From contig NC_092521.1 in the NCBI RefSeq assembly GCF_037038585.1, positions 74,983,398 through 75,047,397 of the forward strand: a stretch of DNA of 64,000 nucleotides, written 5' to 3'. The position numbers and the translations under genes are program-made. The notes under the pieces were generated by a model, which worked only from the letters and a program-made list of their open reading frames with translations, searched no databases and was not told the DNA's origin. The stretch's first letter is position 1, and the number at the start of each line of letters is the position of its first letter. This DNA is from Patagioenas fasciata. Lineage: Eukaryota > Chordata > Aves > Columbiformes > Columbidae. Positions 12,911 to 27,621 of this stretch are shown piece after piece.

Positions 12911-15900
12911 CTAAAAATGATACACAGTACATGGCAAAATAAATCCATTTGTCACTATGAAGACAGGAACAACATTTGTTTCAATTGATTTTCTTGTAAG
13001 GGTTATGTCAAATAACATCATGTACGTCTACTCCATTATCACAGTGATTTTAGTGTTATACTATTGAACAACAAAATTTCAATAAGGAAGTTGTTAAATC
13101 AATGATAACAAACAGAAACAAACAAAAATGTGTTATGCCTACATTTTAATTACTACAAGATATTTCACTGTGCAATTTACCTGAACTTAGGCTAACTAAA
13201 GTATGCTTTAATTACTACATTGCTTTGAATGGTTAGCAGAAAACCATGATTACTGATCACAAACACAAAGGAAAAAAAAATCCTTTAAGTTTTCTAATGA
13301 GAAAAATTGGCATGCAGCACTATTTTTCAAATCTTTTAACAAAGCTGCACAGCTTTTATTTTAGCAACATGAGAACAATTGTGCTTTACAGATACACAAA
13401 GGCAACTATTGGGGTATTTAGAGAGATGACCAAGTTAATTAATTTTCTTCAGCTGTATGGCCACATAATCTGTCTCAATTTAGGAAATTAAGTCTTCTTT
13501 CTCAATATACATGTGATAGAAGTTATGTACAGGCAATGTAACCAACACATTATTTTTTTAATTAGATTTACTCACTGTTAATATTTAGTTGGGGAAGTTA
13601 CAATAAACCCATAAACCCTGAAATGGCAACTACATTCTATGCACATTGCTTCAGCATTACAAGTTATGCAGCACCAGCTCCCAGGGTGAGGTGCAAGGGC
13701 AGAGCTCAGCAGAGAGGTGAGGCAACACAGGGCTGCTGCTGCATCTCTCCCTTCCCAGTCCTCCTTTGCAGCTGCACGTCCTCCCTTTGGCTTCACAATC
13801 CTCCTTCAGTTGCTGCTGCTGCTGTTCCCTGTTACCAGTGAGTGATGGAAAGGCAGAGCTGGGAGGGGTGCAGGGAGCTCAGACTGCATTGTCCACATCT
13901 CCCCAGAAATCTGCAGCTTCCTCCATCTTCCCGCTGACCACCATTCTCACATCCTTCACTGCAGCATTACTTCTACTTCCTCACTCTCCAGCTCCACGAT
14001 TATCCATCACCAAAACCTTTACTACAGCTCTCTGGTTTCTAGGGACTATCCCTCTAGGGACTCCCTTGTGCCAATACCCTCCTCTCCCATGTCTTTTCTA
14101 TGTACAACTTGTGATTCAGGGTAGCAGGGGGGTTACTTGGATCTGAGAGGTGTGGAATGTATCTTCATGTGTTCAAAGCAGATGTATCACAGCACACTCT
14201 GTGATGCTGCCCATTTCCAACATAAAAAGAAATGTTTACAGAATATTAAAGTGAAATGAAAAATATGAAGGACTATTTTGATACATATGTCCAGTTTAAC
14301 CACTGTCTGAGTTGCTCTCAGCAAAATACCAGCACAAAGGACCACATGTCCCTCATCTATAATACATGAGTAGCAATGTAAGGGCTTTAACTTTAATTTT
14401 GTGTTGGAACAGGACCTCTCTTAGTATAAAGTAATGAAGTCTCCCCTGAATTCAGAGCAGTGCAAGTTTCCACAATGAAAAATTCTACACTGCAGATTTT
14501 ATTTTATTAAGAATTTTACATAAATTCAAAATACAATATCCAAGGATCTTCTCAGAGAATAATCCTGTTTCTTTCTGTAGAATGAAATGGTAATTGCTAC
14601 ACTTTAGCTATGACAACAGCAGCTTCTGCATAAGAAGTTGCACTGTATGAAAAGCCACATTACAAATAAATTCTTGTAAGTTTTTTTTTGGTCTTTGGTG
14701 GTTTTGGAATAAAATACAACCCCTGAACTGCTTGAAAGGAATTAAGATGAAACATTCCAGATGCAGTGTCTTCTTAGCTGATTCCTGAAGAATGTTATAG
14801 GAATTAAATCCTTTTGGGTCCAAGCTGCAGGGTACCAAATATCAAGTGAACAATAAGACCTGACACCTGAACAGTGCTGTTACACCAAAGAGATCCAGAA
14901 TGAGGTGGAATCCAAAGCAGCAGCTGGCTGATTTGCTTTGCAATTATTTGCTAACACATAATAGATCTCTGATCAAATGTTTTAAATGCATAGCATCATC
15001 CCTGAAAAAATACATGCGACAATAAAAAAGATGTTACAAAGACAGATATAGTTAACAAAGGTGTTCAATTTAATTGACAGCCAACCTGAGGAAACATTTT
15101 ACAAGAGATCATTGATTTTTATCAGTGTTCTAGCATCTCTACACAGCCACCATTGAATTACCGTTTGCAAAATGCTTGCTTAAGGAGACATTCAACTGTC
15201 TTATAAAACGAAATTGGTGTATGTAATGAAGTTTTGAAAGAAAATGAATCAAAATTCTGATTAGCAAAGACAGAGAATTCTGTGTTAATTTTGTTTAATT
15301 CTTAATCGTAAATGGTATAAAGACCAGCATGGTACAGATAAAAAGCTTTAGAAGATTTTGTTTTTTCTTTCGGCTAGCCAAATTATGATGCTTCTATACC
15401 TTGATTTCATAATTCATTTTAGTACAAAAACTCTCCATACAGAGTAAGCTGATCAGCAACAAACATTTCCCCTTGCTTAAATCACCAAGCTGTTTTCAGT
15501 AGTGAACTGAGGCAATGGAAATTGAGTTGACCATTTTTTTTTATTCTGTTTTCCTCTCTGATTCCAACAATGTCATTAATTCAGAAACCTAGAGTGGAAC
15601 TACAGAGAAAAGCCCAATCTGGTTTGATTAGCGCTGTTAGTATCAAACCTTTAGCACCTGATAGTTCAAGACCTAGGGAGGGAAACATTATCATTAAAAT
15701 GGCATAAATTGAGCCAGCACACCTGTTCAACAGCCATCAAGAACCATCATCTCCTCAAAGCTATTCAACAAAGATATTTTCCACTGCTAATTTCTACCAC
15801 ATTACTTTAATAACACCTGCATTTTTATTTGTCTATACATATACACAAACACACATATTCTGACAAAAAAACTTCATCTCTATCCTCTCTCTTCTCCCTC

Positions 15901-17358
15901 GGTCAAACTAGATGTTTGTGCTTGACTTTCACCTCATTAAAGGTTCTGAGTATTACTTATTGAGTTCTTTACCTAGTAAAATGCCACCATGAGACTGAAA
16001 CTAAAATATCAATTCCCACATTGGTTGTAAACTAATTAACTTAAGTATTAACAACAGCATCAGCTGCAGAATCATGAGCTTAGCAAGGACTACGAAACAC
16101 AACCAAGAATTCCATATCTTTAATTACTGAGGTCCTCAAGCTAGCTGAGCAGCTATAATAACAATATAATAACAAGGGAACAAAAATAATATAAAATGAC
16201 AACAAGGAATGGAACACTTTCCATATCAGCAATTGCTTAATAGGTTAAAACTTTTCACCATTGAAGGGAGATGACAAGGTAGTAGAAAGGTTTGTTTACA
16301 GAGCCCAGAATCATGACTGGCCTAAGGAATGTAACTAAGGAACAATTCTTCACTCTCCTATGTTTCTCATGCAAGAGTGGGGGTGACAAATTAAATTGTA
16401 GGGAAGACAATGCAAAATGAGTAAAAGGAAGTAATTTGTCTTACAGCACATAGGGAAACTGTACAACTCATTGACATGGATGTGTTGGATGCCAGAACTT
16501 GATCTGAGTTGAATAACAGATTAGAGAAATTCATAGGGGAGGTGAGGGGGCAGAAATCCAGTAAGACCACCTCTGGCTTAGGAAACCTCTAAGCAACAAA
16601 TTGCTGAAGGGTGGTTGAGTAATGTAAAAACATAACTTCATGTGCTTATCTTGTATGTATACTTTTCCTTTCTGGCTGTTGACAGAGTCAAAACCTGGTG
16701 CTAGCCAGGTTTTTGATCTGACTTTACAGTTGTTTCAGTAAAATATCACAAAGAGGAGGGCAGCCTGGGCTAATCACCCAAATGTTTCCTCAGTTCTCAG
16801 AAGGGTTTTGCAGCCCGTGGTACATTTCCACAGCCACACTGCTGGCAGTACAAGGATAGAGAATATAAAACTACTTCAGATACGTGACTTACATAAGCCG
16901 TAGTCACACTGGAATAAAGTGGAGCCAGATCTACACTGATGAGAAAGTCCCCTGGCTGATTTCCTGATGCTCTTTTTCACCTTGCAATGGGAATGGAGGT
17001 GGATTTAGTTGCCCAAAGGCTGAAAATTCTCATAAATACCAACTAGAAGAGTTGCCACTGGGAGTAGATCAAGTAATACTAGCTTCTCAATGTTCTCTTC
17101 TGCCCACTTCTCAGAGGTCCTGGTTCAGAGATTTGAATAGGGGCAGGAAGAGAAGTTGCTAAAATACAAAGCCTTGTGGCCATGCAGCTGAGCCTACACA
17201 TGGCTGGTCACAAGGGGTCCCTAGAGAAACTAACTGAGTGGGGTTTTTTTAAGCCTGACCCATCAAATCCTGGTTTTTATGAAAGGTGAAAAAGAAAGTC
17301 CATTATCAGCAGACGTGTATTTGCTTAAATGTATATGGACAGACTTCTATTTGCTTAA

Positions 17359-17360
<2 letters not shown>

Positions 17361-17390
<30 letters not shown>

Positions 17391-17392
17391 TT

Positions 17393-17422
<30 letters not shown>
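17361..17422. repeat. Compound GTAT/TTAT microsatellite
   Basis: A run of GTAT units (about 17365-17390) passes directly into TTAT units (to about 17422). Open frames across it (YVCMYVCMY-like) are repeat artefacts. Confidence 0.95.
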
Positions 17423-17423
<1 letters not shown>

Positions 17424-20400
17424 AGCCCTTTGGAGTTTGCTTCTCCACAAATGAACAAAACCAAACCTGGAAATTTACAGCAGGATCCAGAATGACCAGT
17501 TCACTGAATCACACTTTTTCCTAAGCCCATTTACAACGTCTTCATCTCCATCTCTTCCGGTTAGTGAAACTGCTGAATGTAACCTCATAAAATCGAGAAC
17601 ACAGCCCTATTTCCTAAACCCTGATGAATAATCGAAACATCCTATAATCCATATGCTTTTTTTCCACTAATCAGAGATTAAAGTTCCTGGAGAATATTGC
17701 GCTATATATATACACATCAAAAAAACTACAGCTCTCAAAAAGTTTACTGGTAGAAATATAATGTGCATACTTTATGTATGCACTACTCTGAATGATCAAA
17801 AGATTACTTCAAAATCACATTATTGGATAACAAAATAAAAAATAATAAAGGGAGCACTGACATTTAATGTCTGCAAGGAACTGCATCTTTCAGAGTAAAT
17901 GCCATAAATCAAAGAGGGAGAATAATTTCCTACTGTCCCATTTGCCCCTCTGCTTTGGTTTACATTCATTTTCAGACAGATATGACTCTACTTTCCCTGA
18001 GTGAATAAGCGTCATCTAGACAAGCTAACTGAGTTATTCCAGTATGATTGCTAAAGCACAAGATACAGATTCAGGTCATTTCCCTTTCAGCCCCTAAGCA
18101 CAAGTAGAATACAATAAGAATAAAACTTGAACAAAATTGAAAATAAAACACTTTGAAAAACATGAAAAAAAAAATAAACAGAAAAAAGAAATAAAAATTT
18201 TAAAATAAATTCATCACAGTTTAAGATAATTTGAAATCACATGATAAATTTAATTATTTCATCTATTAAGTGGCAGGTAAAGAAAATATCTGGGAAGGAC
18301 AAAAGTTATTAAATCTGAAGTATTTTTTTCTATTATAAAAAAACCTAAAATATAATGTAAATATACTATCACTTGCAAAATACTGAATCCTTCTCAGAAC
18401 AACCTCAGTGTTGCTGAAAAACAAACATAACAGATAAATGAAACAATCTGTCTTCCATACACCATTAATAGATTTTTTTCATAATTTTTTAATTGATTAT
18501 TTTTCCAAGGTAACAATAGAAACATGAAAACTATTATTAAAGTAAGGAGTAACACTTGTTCAAGTAACACACTTCAGACTTTCATATCAAGCCATCTAAG
18601 GTTAATTTATTTATTCAATAATTTCATTGTCATAACAGTGACAGCCTCAGGTTTTGAGCAATGCAGGGTACAACCTTGCTTTGCTCTTTGAATGTAGGCA
18701 TTTAAGTGCTTAGGTGTGATTTCCAAATATGTGTTAAAACCCTCAAAAAATCTTGTTAATGATTTATACATGTGCACGCACAAAACCTGTCTGTATATGA
18801 GTTTATATGTTTGCACATACGGGTAAGTTCAAGAGAACTGTTACTCTTGTAATATTTATATATTACATTTCCAAAGTAAAAGGAACAGCAGCATCAGAAT
18901 TCTGTGCAAGGCTGATGCCGCAGCCTACAAAGAACCAAAGCTGTTTCCTCAAAGTACATTCTAGGCCTCAACAGTGAAAAAAGTAGCACAAAGTAACATA
19001 ACCATTGTGTTGTTATCACTGTTTTCTGGTCTATAGTTGTTTTAAGAGAGTTTGAAGAAACTCGATATGCCACACTAAAATGTCTAGTAACTAGTAAAAG
19101 AAACTTATGAACACTTAAAGGTTATATCTCAAGTACTAGAATGGAGATCAGCTGTGAAATTAAAATTTAAACCACTGGTATATTTGCACTGTGTAATAAG
19201 TTTTCATTACATCATCATATAACATCTCTTCATGAAGTCCCTACCATTGATGCCTTATAAGATATACTGGGGGTACCTGCTCAGGCAAGTGGCTTTATTT
19301 GCCGGAATATCTAGAAAATGTTGCAAATAAGACATCAGATTGAAGAGAAAAGGAAAGAAAGAGATTCATGATTCTTGTATAGTCCTGGGGAAGCAAATCC
19401 TACCCTTTTACCCCAGTATACACCCCTGTGTGATCTGTGCTAACTCACATAGATGACGTTTTCTGCTGCCACTTTCCTATCCATGTTAAGTGCCCACCTT
19501 GAGACCCAAGGCTCCCATTTGCAGAAGGAATTCGTAGCACTTTCAGAAACACCAACAGCTACAGCTGAAGTTAACAGGCATTGTATTTCAAATGGAATGT
19601 TCAAGGAACAGAAAATATTTTGCTATAAATTGCTCAGATTGACTACCAAAACCCTTTCAGTTCAAGAATCATGCTTCAGTTATCCCGTTATAAAATGGGA
19701 TTAATTACTTCAAATCCAGTTTCCCAGTAGTATTTTGGAAAACATAGATGTTGATATTTACAAAGCACTGCTCTGATGATTGTTGGTAATACTGTATTTA
19801 GAGACAAGTTTGAAAACTGTCTAGTAAAAACAGGACACAGATCACATACTAGGTAAAGAAGAAAATATGAATTCTTAACTAGATGTTTCTCATTGAATGA
19901 ATGGGTCCACAGATATAATGCAATGTCCTGTGGAAAACATAGTATAAAATGACCAAAAAATGCATTGTAATGCACAGGCACAGCAGGGCTCAATTAATGT
20001 TGCACAAAGTTTTACAAGAATGCAAATATTTTGCTTATTTCTGAGTTCTCAGTCTGTGTGTTTTTAAAGGTTTAAGAACTCTTTTTTCCAAGCTTTCTTC
20101 TGGGAAGACAAATTAATAGCTATATTACATGAATTCACATCCACTGCTTTAATACATTTTTCATGCACAAAAGGAAATTGTTTTTTAGGAATAATATATT
20201 CACTTCTATATTTTATGGCATGTAAGAAATTTACTGCTAGTATATCTATTAGTATAACACTGTTTCCACTGAAGGATGAAATATTGATGAGATCTTTAAA
20301 CTTATTTCTTTCTTTTCCATTTAAGAAATCTACATGTGTGTGTTTCAGAAAAGCAATAAAATATTCTCAATCGATCTTTTTTAAAAAAAAAAAAAAGGTA

Positions 20401-23400
20401 AAGAAAGGTAAATAGCTTGCCAATACATTTTCCATCCTATACTCTGCTATAACAACTGGATTAATTGTTGGGTAATTTAATCAGATGGTGTGCTAATAAA
20501 ATTTGAGCAGACTTGCTGTGTGTCTAGCACTTGAAAAATTGGTATGGGTTTTTCAGCTACAAGAAGTCTGTCCAGATGGCCCTAGAATGAAGGACAATAT
20601 GCAAAATGTTGTTCCCAGAGGACTGGTCAGCCGTATCTAACATGGAAATGGTTCTGTGAATTTCTGAAAAAACATTGCTTATAATGGAGAGTACTGGAGA
20701 GAGCATTTAAATGTAATCCATTCACAATTCAGAATAATTGACTCAGTTGGCAGGAGTCATCTGAAATTACGTTTTAATGGGCACAACTGCTAACACATCT
20801 CTCTCATACAAACTACATCTAGAACTAAGATGCTAACTTTTTGGAAACTGCCGTTCAGTTCGTCTTCACAGCTAACGCTTTTCTTGGCATTATTCAGAAA
20901 TTTGCCACCTGCAACAAAACACTTTTCTAAAGAAGTCCAACACTTATTATCCTACTGAAAAACATTTGAGGGTACTTTAAATCTGTTTAAATACAGATAA
21001 ATATAGTCAGGCCTCAACAGTTGGGAACAGAAACCCAAACACCTCCATCTATAGCAAGAAGACATTTTTGGATGAGTATTTTGTAACAGGCTTGCACAAG
21101 GGCTGGAAAAATTAATCAAGTCTCACACATTAGCAGCAGCATGTGCCACTTTTTATATCCCTATGAAGCTTTTATGTTTCATATTAGCATCTTCCTGGAG
21201 CTCACCCATACCCTTCATAGCACAATTCTGTACCGCCATCTGACAAAGCTGTATTCAGTCCAAGATTACGGTCTTTTGCATCTGCCAAGGGCTGGAAGTG
21301 TAGTGAGAGAAAGTCGAATCCTTGAAACCCCATCACAACAAAGCAGAAAATTTAACAGGACCCCAAGGAAGACCTATTAAGCCTTCATCACACATTCATC
21401 AAAAAGGCGATCATGAGCTAGACTTTACAGGCTGGAATTGTACTAAAGCAAAAGCAAATATAATGATTCTGAGGATTACCATCAAGACAGAATTGACAGG
21501 AAGGGAAGAAAAAGTGTCATTTTAGTGGACATAGCTGCATTTAAAAGAGGAAAAAAAATATTGAGACATGCTAATACAATCACATGTAATATCAAAATGT
21601 GCTCCTACTGTTATTTGTTATAACACAGGACTCATTTTATCATAAGTAAAAGCTGTATAAAAGTTTTATTTCATTTAAGTATTCATAGAGTGTATAGATT
21701 TCTTCTTCCCACCCTCAAAGCTAGATCAGGTCACTTGTACTTGATTTTAAAATATTTGTTCAATTTGATTTGTAGAAACAAATTGAAGACAGACTGAAGG
21801 AAATCAAGAGCTGCCTATAAATAAGAACAATTAAAAAAAAAAAAGGGCACTATAAAATCTGACAAATAACACAATAATCTACAACTATGGTCTCCATTAA
21901 TTTATTTTAGTATCATTCTTACCTGTTAATATAAATATGTAAATTACTAGGATAATTCCTTCACACACATAGCACACAAAAAACGATTTTTATGGTACAA
22001 GTAATTGAAATTAAATCAGATGCAGCAAAATCAGTTTTGGTTATGCTTTCTTTCACTTACACTGTTTCATGGAACAGTTTCATTAAACAAAATGTAAGGT
22101 GATGAGGTTCTTACTGTGAGATGGTGCCAGGGACAAGTACACTAGACAGTGCTAATTGCAGGAAAACATTGAAAAATAGAACTGACTAGTGAATACAGCA
22201 GTGGAGGTGGCTTTTAAAGGAAGTGTTCTTCTGCTGGTAGGTGTTTCCTGATAGGTTTAGAAATCCTTACAATCTATCCCTTGAGAAGGAACAACATTTT
22301 GTACTGTATGGCAGTGAGAATGATGGTGCTGTTAAATCGTGGGAAGGGAACTGTTTTTCTTAACTGGTTTCTTAATCTCCTAACAATTTATTTATTAGAT
22401 GTGTGATATCCTGGGTTTTATAATGGAGCACAGTCTTGGCAAGTAAAGAAAACCACAGTCAGGAGTTCTGTCTGGAGGAAAGTTTGGAAGATAGAGTAAG
22501 CAACAGAGGAATAGGAGTACAAGGACAGTCTTCGGCTTCTCAGCGGTACTAATCAAAAGTTTTCTAGAGAAAGCATGGAAACATCTTTACTGTATGCTTA
22601 ATTAAAGAAAAAAAAAAAGGCAAGCTTTAACACTTGTGTGTATATGAGGTTTTAAGATTGTGCTCTCTACAGTGGCTTTGTACTCAGAAACCAAGAAAAT
22701 TAATTAGGCAGCCAGAGCAAATTCAGACAACTGCATGACTTTAATTAATTCTTTGATAAAGCTGGTGACCATTTTTCCCTGATAAAAGCTCCTAAAGTTT
22801 AAAAAAAATTCAATAGGTTCCTAAATAATAAGTTTGGAAAATTTGGAGACTAAATCACTCAATAAGCTAAGACTGAAAGGGATTTTAATTGTGTTTTAAA
22901 TGCTTTAAATGAACAATCTTAGTGCATCTTCAGCTACAGAGTTGTTGTTGAAAGTCTCAGCAATATTGGTATCCAGTGCACATACCTTGTCACATTAATG
23001 TCACTGACATACATTAAAGAATTGTCATGGCAATTCAGGGAACACAAACCTGGTGATAGTATGAAAATTTCTTAACACAAAGAAGGTCTGGGGTTTTATA
23101 AGTTACAATTATTTTAAACAAATAATTGCTATGAATATGACTGCCAATCATTCTTATCATGACCTTGATTCTTGAATGGCTGATCTGTGAATGTCTTTAT
23201 ATCCTCAAAATTAATTTGAAGATACTTCTAGCATGTCATATCATTTATTCTTCTGCATTGATTTGCTTAGTGTGATGTGAAAGAGGTGTATCTACAGAGA
23301 CAGTGCAGCAAATTGAGAAATGTGTTCTATTTATATGTATATGGTGCATACTTATGGGTATGCTTATGATGTCTTGTTTCCTAAGAAGGTGGATGAAAAG

Positions 23401-24021
23401 ATGCTGCTAAAGGAAACATCAGAAGTGACAAAACAACGAGAAAGTCACTGAGAAGATAAAGAAGCTAGCTTTTGTGGAATGCCTGATTTTGCCCTCTCAA
23501 GATGAGGAGAAACATGCACTCACTCCAGAGGATCTGAAACATAAGAAGGAGAGACCCACATTTATCCCTGCTGACTTTATGCACTCAAATGAAGTGACTA
23601 ATACCGTTTTTTCATTATTAGGGGACACACACATCTTCAAAAAGCAATTGCCTGCCTAAGCTCCGCATTGTCCACAACAGTCAATTGTCCCTCTTACTAC
23701 AAATGGAATAAAGGGTGCCTGCGCTCCTGCTAAAGTGCCCGAGTTAGTGGGACAATAGGCCATTCTGTGCTACGAAATTTGGGAGTAAGACGGGAGGGCA
23801 AAGAGCTGGATTTAATAAGAAAAACAACAACGACGACGACGACAAAAACTGATGAAGAGTGATTGATTTCTCATGCCTCCAGAAACTGAGGCAACTACTC
23901 TCTGAAAGGTATGTAAACATGAAAAGATGACTAGGATTGCACAGAACAATCAGAAAGATAGATGCAGGTCTCGTTTTTTCACCATCCAGTTTGTAAGGTC
24001 TCCAGCTGAACGTTTGTCTTG

Positions 24022-24024
<3 letters not shown>

Positions 24025-24053
<29 letters not shown>
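24025..24053 (+). repeat. 29-base poly-A run
   Basis: Uninterrupted A from 24025 to 24053, followed by an A/C-rich tail. It could be the poly-A tail of an old plus-strand retrocopy, but the sequence before it is not recognisable. It may equally be a simple slippage repeat. Confidence 0.8.
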
Positions 24054-24981
24054 CAAACACAAAAAACAACAACCTTGGAAGGAGAAAGCTTATTAAAGTA
24101 AATGCAAATCAAGCCCATCAAGCTAATGTAGCTGTGAAACAAGGGCCTACAGTACCACTCCAAGGGAAGGACAGAAAGACAAAAGTGCCCTCAAGGGACA
24201 AGAAGTTATCTGAGACAGAGATAACTTCTTCCCTATAACCGCTGCAGACAGCAATTCTAAAACATTTCTATAGAGCTTGTTTACATTGTCAAATCCATCT
24301 GCACTTAAAAGTGCTAAATGCTGAGCTAGTACAAAGCAGTGTGGCTTTGCTGCCTTTAAATTAGCTGTATTATTTTACACAGCTGACTGGGTGTCATAAA
24401 ATTTTAAGTTGCAACGACTTTCCCCTCAGCTTCTGATCCTGTTTCCTTTGTGGTGGTATGAGCCCACCCTCATTAACAGAAATTAATTCATGAGCAGAGT
24501 TGAAGCAGAAGAGAGGCTTATGCACACCCGGACAAAGACACAGAAAACATAGCACAAATATCTGCAAGTGCCAGTGAATTCAGTAGGAAGCAGAGATGGT
24601 TCAAAATACATTGTCTTACCGGCTGCTGACCTGTTAAAAGTTCTTCTTCCTGTTGCAAGAAATCTTCACATGGAACCAGTTTATTTCATCTCAACATGTT
24701 GAATTCTTACAACGTATTTCTCAGGTTGAGTGCAGAAATGCTTCATTTTAGATACAGATCTCTCTCTTTCAATTACGAATGCAGACCGCAAAACATTTTG
24801 GCAATGCCATATGTCAACTGAGCTTGCTAAGATATCCTAATTGTCTCTTTTTTAACTTTAGTGATGACAGGGAAAAATGTGCTTAGCAGTCATAAGTATT
24901 TCTGCCTTGGCACTATTAAAATGTCTAACCAGCTCTTAGATTGAAGGTAGCTGCAAAAGGTTTCATGTTGATATATAATAC

Positions 24982-25074
24982 CTGTTTTTAATGTGCTGGG
25001 GAGAACCAAGACACTTGAAACTTCCATTGACCATAATAGCAAGGCGTGTGCAGAGGGCTTCACATTCTTCCATA
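24982..25074 (-). CDS. ABCA13: ABCA13 exon K: NBD2 after the H-loop
   Basis: 93 coding bases: one base finishing Ser, 30 codons, then two bases of a split Arg. The acceptor is TTTTGTAG and the donor is AG|GTATTA. It encodes [20 protein letters not shown] then [26 protein letters not shown] is the near-invariant ABCA segment that follows TSHS. The next exon is about 12 kb away and completes the Arg. Confidence 0.96.
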
Positions 25075-26765
25075 CTACAAAATAAAGGGGATGGGGGTGG
25101 GGAAATATTAAAGAATAATAGCAAAAACAGTGAACATTGTTAATATTATTAATACCTATCTTTAATTAATGTGGAAGGAATCTGGACAGCTGCAAAAATG
25201 GGTGCACAAAAACTTTGACTTTAAAAGCAACAGTAAAACTGTAACCATAGTCAGTACACACCTAAAGTTATTACCATATGATAGCCAAAAAAGAGCCCTG
25301 AAATAGAATTTATGTTTTCAGTCGAGAACTCATTTGACGATGCAAAATGCAAAGGTTTTATTACCACAGGCAAATACCTGATAGGCAGTGTCAGAAAGTC
25401 TCAGTGAGTGCCACGGACTCTTATTCCCTATAATATCTGTTTGTGGTCATTCTGAGCTGAAGTATAGAGGGATAGGAAAGAAGTAAGTTGGCTCACTTTG
25501 CCTTTTGTATAGTATTAATACATGCCTTTAAAAAGTAGTCACCCTTAGTCTGATTGCAGGACAGAAGGTACAAAACACTACAATCCAAACAGAATTTAGG
25601 ACACAGAAATGCAGCTGAATAGAAAAGCAGGATCCTGTTTGATGCGATTGCTTCAGAGGATAAATAATAACTTTGACTTGTAAAGCTTAGAGCAGATGGG
25701 CCGCTATTCTACATATTATACAGAATTGTGCGATCAGTTCTTCCAAAGCATTCCATTAGACGTAGGACATCAGTTGGGACATATCCATCACCTCAAAGAG
25801 GAATCGAAGTTTTTTGATATTCCTGCAATTCACTCTGTGCCCTCCCCAAACCCTTCTGAGATAGCTAAACAAGGGTGGCCTTGTGTGTCTCAGCCATGTG
25901 CCAGTCCAAATTAAAGTGCTTTTACTGAACAAGCATAGTAACTAAGTACCCTCTTAGGAACAATATCCTTAAAATAGGACAGGGAAATGGTGAAAATTGC
26001 CAAACCACTGTATTTGAGAGAGAAGGGGAGAAGGCTTCCTAACACAGTTTTCCACAAATCAGGAAGTTAGCTGAGTCTCTTTGAGGTACAGTAACTCCTG
26101 ATGGTCCCTTAGCATAACACTCCCCATCTATGGCAAAATAACACAAATTTAGGCCTATATAGACAGTTAATATAATCTAACTCACCCCGCCTTGAAACAG
26201 AAATTAACCATTGTCTCTGAAAATTAATTAAATACGCCTCAAAAACTAATTTTTACACAGGAAACCATCTCTATGCGCTTATTTGCTGATATGTATGAAG
26301 ATTCACTTCATAAGAACATTTCCTTTCCTTATTAAGTAGACCTTGAAAGAATCTCAAATAAATTACCAATGGCCTTCAGCAAATAGTGTAAATAGTATAA
26401 AATAATTTCTTTCCTCCACCGTGGCACAACAATGTCTTATTAATTAGAAATGAAATCTGTACACTCTAAGTGTGCTTATATCTGATTCAAGTAATCCATT
26501 TGTAGAGCTAAATAAGTAATTAGTAACAATGTGATGGATTTGTTGTTGTTGTTGTTTACTGTGTATTAGATCACAGCTCCCCTGTTTAACTGGTACTTGA
26601 CAACTAAGGATTCTTAATGTGGAATGAAAAGTCAAAGAACACTGTTTCCTGAAAATCACTCTACTTAATTCTCGATACATAACTTGTGTTCTCTAAATGA
26701 GTAAGCTGTTAAGCACTTGAGAATCAAATACAGGTGTGTGAATTTCAAGATTCAGCTTCTGAAAA
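25075..26765 (-). other. ABCA13: ABCA13 intron between exons J and K, first half
   Basis: AT-rich intron sequence; nothing recognised before the mariner-like element. Confidence 0.7.
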
Positions 26766-26767
26766 TA

Positions 26768-26972
26768 CAGGGTGTTTCAAAAAGATGGACCCGATTTGAA
26801 ATCACCATGTCTCTGCAACCACAACGTGCTCATGAATGAAACTCTTACAGTTCATACAGCAGGTGGAGGGAACATAGAGCATTTATAAAAAGGTTAGTAA
26901 AACTCAATAATTTATTAACCCATTTGTAATTTTTTGTGTAACAGGTTGGGTCCATCTTTTTGAAACACCCTG
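26768..26972. mobile_element. Short mariner-like element (MITE), TA target duplication
   Basis: A 205-bp element bounded by perfect 25-bp inverted repeats: 26768-26792 (starting CAGGGTGTTTCAAAAAGATG) and its exact reverse complement at 26948-26972. Each side is flanked by TA (26766-26767 and 26973-26974), the target site of Tc1/mariner transposons. The interior of about 155 bp has no transposase frame, so it is a non-autonomous, internally deleted copy. Perfect terminal repeats suggest limited age. The parent family cannot be named without a repeat library. Confidence 0.88.
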
Positions 26973-26974
26973 TA

Positions 26975-27621
26975 TATTCCCTAAATGAAAAATTATTCTA
27001 TTTTACTATAGATGTTACAAAACAGTATTGATGTTTCCTCTGTTAAACTGATATACAAATGACCATGCCAGAGAATTGACAAGATATTTAGTGCAGATAG
27101 ACTTTATTAAGAGGATGGGGTCACTCCTACCATTTCCAGTAATGCATACAGTGAATAGCTGAGACATCTATCTTTAGGATGACATGGTGTAGTCTTTTCA
27201 TACACTAGTGCAAAACAGAATTCTTAATAAAAATCAGAAGACGATTTTTCACTCCCATCTCCCTTTGTAAGAATTTGTAACGTGGGCAGCTGCAAAAAGA
27301 TAATCCACTGTTCCAAGCAAGAGACACTGAAATATTGAACAGAAAGAGTATAGAAGAGGAAAAATTCATTGCATCATTTTTTCTGTGCTTGCACCCCCCT
27401 TGAGCCATATTCTAATCTTTGAAAATGAAATATACAAAATATTTAGGATTTATGCAAGTTCAGTTTTCCTAAGCAGGAAGGAATTGCCATAAAATACCAA
27501 GACACATTTTGCTTTTCGCACCAGGGTGAGCATGCCTTCAGAATATGCTCCTCTGCTCTCAGACGACAGCAGGTGAGGAGAGATAAAAAGAATATACTGG
27601 ATGCTGGGAAAAGGGTCTTAC
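26975..27621 (-). other. ABCA13: ABCA13 intron between exons J and K, second half
   Basis: Unassigned intron sequence between the mariner-like element and exon J. Confidence 0.6.

Larger units (their letters stand above)
12911..24981 (-). other. ABCA13: ABCA13 intron between exons K and L (12 kb)
   Basis: Largest intron in the window, flanked by exons that share a split Arg codon. It is mostly AT-rich with no recognised transposon. Notable contents: a GC-richer segment with GCTGCTGCT runs at about 13660-14130; the tetranucleotide repeat at 17361-17422; a CGA run at about 23830-23843; a 29-base poly-A at 24025-24053. The weak open frame at 23474-23659 is not recognisable as any protein. Confidence 0.8.

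Noticed and set aside
13578..14146. GC-richer segment with three overlapping open frames, considered as an exon or CpG island
   Set aside because: CpG is not enriched, no frame is recognisable, and ABCA13 phases on either side need no extra exon.
17279..17524. Two plus-strand frames rich in YVCM and FIYL
   Set aside because: They are translations of the GTAT/TTAT microsatellite.
23474..23659. Plus-strand open frame of 61 codons followed 370 bases later by poly-A
   Set aside because: No recognisable protein and stops in the flanking frame. It is too weak to call a processed pseudogene.
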